A stretch of DNA of 64,000 nucleotides from NCBI GenBank assembly GCA_947561395.2, contig OX387193.1:36344255-36408254 (forward strand), given 5' to 3'. The stretch comes from Buxus sempervirens (taxonomy: Eukaryota > Streptophyta > Magnoliopsida > Buxales > Buxaceae). A program made the position numbers and the translations under genes. Below, piece after piece: positions 59,727-64,000 of this stretch (positions are counted from its first letter, which is position 1; each line of letters begins with the position of its first letter). Under the pieces are notes generated by a model. That model worked only from the letters and a program-made list of their open reading frames with translations. It made no database searches and was not told where the DNA came from.

Positions 59727-62043
59727 AAATTGTTATTTGGAATTGTCGGGGCCTGGGTCATGCCCCGGCAAGGTTACATTTGCGTAATCTTATACGCATC
59801 AACAGACCCAACACAGTGCTTCTCTCAGAAACACTTATGGAGGATAAAAATTCAAAGAGATTTATTCGAAACATGGGATTTGAGAATTACTGGTGGAGCC
59901 CTGATAGTGGCAGGGCGGATGGATTCTGGCTTCTCTGGGATTCTTCTTGTAGTATATCAATTGAGATAGTGCAGAACTGGTGTGTTCACACATCTATCAA
60001 GCTCCATTCAAGGGTGGCTTTTGAGCTCTCCATTGTCCATGCTAGCTCTAATCAGTGCATCCAAGCCACGCAATGGGACAAGCTTAAAAGGTCCTTGGAT
60101 TCCAGCAATGTCCCCTAGTGTGCAATGGGAGACTTCAACGTGGTTAGGTTTGACCATGAGAAAAGGGGAGGAATCCAGGTTCAGGTAAGTAAGGCCAACT
60201 TATTCTCGAATTTTGTTAATGCTTGTAATCTTGTTGATCTTCCCTGTAAAGGTTTGAGATTCTCTTGGTGCAATGGAAGGTGAGAAAAAGAACAAAAATA
60301 CTGGTTTATTTGCTATGAAACTTGACCTTGCTAAAGCCTATGATAGAATTAACTGGGAGTTCATTGAAAAATCCTTGCTTGCCTTTGGCTTTAATGATAG
60401 AGTTATCAGACTGATCATGCACTGCATCACATCTGTATCCTACAACATCCTTATCAATGGGAAACCTTGTGGCCTCATCAAACCCTCTAGAGGGATCAGA
60501 CAAGGGGATCCGCTTTCCCCCTACATATTCATTTTAACTTAGCAAGTGCTATCCTATGCCCTCATTAAAGCTGAACAAGGTAACTTCATCCATGGCATAA
60601 GGGCCACCAGAACTGCTGAACCTATCAGTCATCTTCTCTTTGCTGACGATTTACTCCTATTTGATAGGGCCTCGGTTAGCAACATAAATCATTTTATGGC
60701 TATTACTAATGCTTTTTGTGATATGGCAGGGCATAAGGTTAACTTAGACAAATCTAAACTCTTTCTCAGCCCTTGTATAAAGGGCCAGGCTAAAGGAAGG
60801 GTTGCTAGGACTTTTGGCATCAAACCTACAAAGAAGCCTGGCAAATATCTGGGAATCCTCATTCTCCTAGCTGCCCCTAAAGGAGCCCATTTCAAAGATC
60901 TTATGGAAAAAATCAACAAGAGACTTGTTGGATGGAAAGCAAAACTCTTAACCCAAGCCGGAAGGGTCACTTTGATCAATTCTGTCCTCCTCAACACAAG
61001 TCAATACCTGATGAGCAGTCTCAAGTTGCCTGTTAAAATCACTAATGAAATTGATAAACAGGCCCGCAATGTCTACTGGTATAAGCATGACAGGGGAAAG
61101 ACCCTTCACACCCTCTATTGGGAGAAGTTATGCCTTCCTTTAAGATGTGGGGGTCTTAATCTTAAGGACAGTAGGATTTTCAATCGTGCCCTTCTCTCCA
61201 AAGCTACCTGGTCCCTTGCTAAGGGTGACAATAAAATCTGGACAGGTATTTGTAAGGCTAAATATCTCTCTAACAAGAGTTTTTGTTAGGTCTAACCCAA
61301 GAGAAGTAATTCTTGGCTTTGGAAGCAATTATGTAGCACCAGATCAATCCTTGACCAAGGAAAGAAATGGAACATTGCTAATGGACGTGACATAGCTATC
61401 AAGGACCAAGGATGGATGGAGCACGATCTGTATACTCAAATGGAGTGGACTAATATTGATGAGCAGTTGACTGTTGCCGATCTCATGGATCAGAACACAA
61501 GAAATTGGAACATTACAAGGTTAAGGGAGTTGTGGCCGGAGCAATCTTCGGAGATCATAAATAAGATTCCTATTAGTAAGTATGCTTTGAAGGACAATTT
61601 GGTGTGGAAAGAAACTTCGTCAGGTAAGTTTTATGTTTCCTCGGTTTACAAGATGTTGTGTGGTTCTCCTCCTCCAAATTCTGAAGAAAAAGGTTGGCTT
61701 GCGACCTGGCATCTCCCCTGTTCCAAAAAAATCTAGCACTTCTTGTGGAAGCTTATTAAAGAGGGGAATGCTACGAACGACATCTTGCACTACCGGATGG
61801 GATCTCCCCTGGAAAAATGTTACCTTTGTGGTAACGATTATGAAAACCATCTACATTTATTCCTCAATTGCGATCTCACCAGAGCTTTATGGTTCGATGC
61901 TATGGGCGGCAAATTTCCTGAAAACACCCAAGTCCTTAATTGCAAGGATTGGTGGTTCAACACCATTCTAAAGTTTGAAGATCAAAGTGAAGTAAGTGCA
62001 CGCCTTCTCATGGCTGCGTGGGCTAACCTTTGCTGGCTGATCT
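59723..62043 (+). pseudogene. LINE ORF2 (endonuclease-reverse transcriptase), broken
   Basis: It starts MKIVIWNCRGLG (APE-type endonuclease) at 59723. A TAG at 60116-60118 replaces an expected tryptophan just before CAMGDFN. At about 60275 the endonuclease end (RFSWCNGR) joins directly to the start of the reverse transcriptase (KLDLAKAYDRINWEF), so roughly 0.6-1 kb of linker and RT N-terminus is missing. FADDLLLF is at about 60640. A stop at 60540-60542 and a frameshift near 61287 follow. The C-terminal zf-RVT region (VYKMLCG..., CYLCGNDYENHLHLF..C) is visible to 61900. The reading is lost at LTR F. Confidence 0.88.
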
Positions 62044-62600
62044 TGTAAAACCCCGAATTTTCCTAAAATAAAGTAAATTAAATAAGCCTAAATATTGACA
62101 AGATAGGTATTAATCCAAGTACATTTTATGGTTAAGATTGATGTGAAGAATAAAGAGTAGAATTTTTGGAAAAAGATTCAAAGGTTAAGTATGGAATTCC
62201 AAGAAAAGGGTATTTTAGTCATTTCCCAATTAGCCAAATTAAGATATTGATTAAATAAATAATTATTAGACTTAAAATATTTAACTAGACTTAATTTGGG
62301 TTAGGTTTGGTTTTAAATAGCAAATTATTGCTTAAAAGTAGGAAAAATGGTATATTGGTGATTATGATTGATAAGGAGCCCTAAGTTTGAGGATAAGAGG
62401 TAGCTTTAGGGTGTTTTAGTAATATTTAAAATAAGAAATTTAATTAGCACGAAAATAAATTAAAATAAATCCTTCTCTTATATAAGATACTTAAAAGAGG
62501 AATTAGAAGGAGGGTTAAGATGGGGAGGTTTCCAATTAAGAGTGAGAAGTCTATTTAGAAGGTTTCCTAAACCTAATAGGATTGTCTAACTAAGAAAGCT

Positions 62601-62609
62601 TATAAAAGG
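62601..62609 (+). promoter_or_regulatory. TATA box of LTR F
   Basis: TATAAAAGG, about 560 bp from the LTR start, followed by a purine-rich leader. Confidence 0.55.
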
Positions 62610-63659
62610 AGAAGTCTATGAAAGGTTTAGGGTTTTTAGCAAGACCAAAAATAAGGAGGAAAGAGGGGAAAATTCGTGCATGGGTTTAGGAGAAGAATAA
62701 AGGAAAGAAGAGAAGAGAGAAAAGAGAGGGAAGAAAGGAAAAATGGAGGTGCTGCAGAGGTCCGACTAGCAAACTTTGAGCAACGATCTCTGGAGATCTA
62801 GTTGTTGGATCGTCATGAAATTTGGAGGGTATGCTCTATAAATGAGATGCTTTAATCTGAACGGTGGAGATTGGATTTGGATGAGTCTATGGTGGTGCGA
62901 ATTAACCCAGAAGTTGGTGCAAAATCGGATTTTGGAAGAAAAAGGAGTTTCAGAGATGGCCGACTAGTCAACTTCGAATGGTGAGATAGAAAGATCCAAA
63001 CGTTTGAATGGGCTGCAATTATAGGGTTTTGTTCTACTCATGAAGGACTTCAAACTGAACGGTGAAGATCTAAATTTGAGAAGTTTAAAGGGGTCTGGTC
63101 GAGCTCCAAAAACGGGTACCGAAGATGTTCTGAAAAATCTGGGTTCATCAAAAAGGCAAGTAGCAAACACTTGAAACTGGAGGAATTGCATATTTTCTTG
63201 TGTTTTTGATGATTGATTGTATTGGTTCTTAAATTGGATTTCATTCGAAAAGTTAGATGTTTATAAAGTTTCGATTTGGTGATTTGAATCTTCTTTTTTT
63301 TGAATCAAGAAAAATGTTATTCATGGGTGGGTTGAATTAGAAAGAAACCCTAGTTAAATTTTAATTACCAAGATGTGAGTGGCACTGTTTTAAAACCTGG
63401 GTTTCATATTATTCGCAGTTTTATTTCGAATGCATATGTTTGTGGAATGAGAGATTGAGTTGTTTTCTGGACGGAGATAGTCCGAGGGTGTTTCTTTAGA
63501 ACTAAATGAGGACAAATAAAAAGTGTGTTAGATTAATTCCAAAACTAGTTTGAATGTGTTCTAGGGGTAATGGGAGACTAAAGGAATGGTTACAGACCGA
63601 AAAAGTTTGGCCAGAGTTGGAGATCTGGATTTAACAGAGACTTGAAAAATACAGTGGGT

Positions 63660-63910
63660 ATTCGCCCACTTGGCGCCCACTTGGCACTCACTTCGGGTAG
63701 TGGGCGCAAGGACAAATTTTACTATCCGTCGAGCTCGCGCTCACTTGGCGCTCAGCTCGCGCTCACTTAAAATCGATCCGCCCACCTCGCACCCACTTCA
63801 CGCCCACTTCCCGCTCACCTCGCGCCCACTCAAAGTCGAGTAGACGCATACCCAAAATTTAGCCCATTGACTATCCGCCCACCTCGCGCCTACCTCAGGA
63901 GGTGAGCGCA
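63660..63910 (+). repeat. GGCGC/GCGCTCAC cluster in LTR F
   Basis: About fifteen copies of CGCCCACTT, TGGCGCCCA, CGCGCTCAC and similar, ending with GCGCCTACCTCAGGAGGTGAGCGC, the same layout as at 31110-31370. Confidence 0.85.
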
Positions 63911-64000
63911 TAATCCCTTTTCTTTGCCGAATTGCCTATTTGAGTAAACCAAGTGGGATTTTGATGATAGGAGGTTTCAAGCACTTAACAAATGACTTGT

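Larger units (their letters stand above)
54400..62043 (+). mobile_element. L1-type plant LINE, degenerate, split by LTR E and cut by LTR F
   Basis: ORF1 (54565-55610, then 59404-59726) and ORF2 (59723-62043) follow the plant L1 order. The 5' end is approximate. LTR E interrupts ORF1; LTR F removes or separates the end of ORF2 and the 3' tail. Multiple stops and a large deletion show it is inactive. Confidence 0.85.
62044..64000 (+). mobile_element. LTR F, truncated by the window edge
   Basis: It starts TGTAAAACCCCG at 62044, inside LINE ORF2. TATAAAAGG is at 62601-62609. From about 63400 it resembles 30900-31370 of the E2 3' LTR. The right end is outside the window, so I cannot tell a solo LTR from a full element. 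Confidence 0.65.

Overview
The window is nuclear DNA of a flowering plant, probably a eudicot with a large, repeat-rich genome. The only host gene I can support is a split gene for the A subunit of chloroplast glyceraldehyde-3-phosphate dehydrogenase (GAPA, 38350-41501, + strand, five exons). Nearly everything else is retrotransposon: Ty3/gypsy Tat/Ogre-type elements, related solo LTRs, and a broken L1-type LINE. I see no tRNA, rRNA, CRISPR or organellar insert.

Layout. (1) Positions 1-36770 are one old Tat/Ogre-type element, E1, on the minus strand. It enters from the left edge, and its 5' LTR is 34481-36770. Its extra gene ORF1 is split twice: by a solo LTR (D, 8550-10050, target duplication GAGGA) and by a complete 21.5 kb sister element, E2 (11074-32568, + strand, target duplication CTAAG). 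E2 reads: 5' LTR, primer-binding site, ORF1, two tandem-repeat arrays, gag-pro-RT-RNase H-archaeal-type RNase H-integrase, a long 3' untranslated region, polypurine tract, 3' LTR. Its LTRs differ by about 1% (counted by eye) plus a 1.15 kb deletion in the 5' LTR. Its pol carries one frameshift and two TAG stops, so it looks young but cannot encode a complete pol. (2) 36771-38349 is the spacer and GAPA promoter region, with a diverged ~135 bp tandem duplication just before the ATG. (3) 38350-41501 is GAPA. (4) 42363-53017 is a stack of LTRs nested in LTRs, several with clean target duplications. (5) 53018-62043 holds a reversed LTR (H), then a LINE whose ORF1 is split by a 3.8 kb solo LTR (E, 55616-59403). 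(6) 62044 to the end is a further LTR (F) that cuts the LINE.

The most interesting signal is RNA-like structure in E1 and E2. Between ORF1 and gag lie about four 141 bp repeats and about fifteen 50-60 bp repeats. Nearly every unit has a short hairpin whose stem sequence changes from unit to unit while pairing is kept, and the non-Watson-Crick pairs are mostly G-U in the element's sense direction. A second pattern is that several LTRs here carry a CG-rich palindrome set of their own, often just upstream of a TATA box and in some families repeated 0.8-1.2 kb downstream.

All homology statements rest on reading and comparing the sequence by eye; no database search or folding was run.
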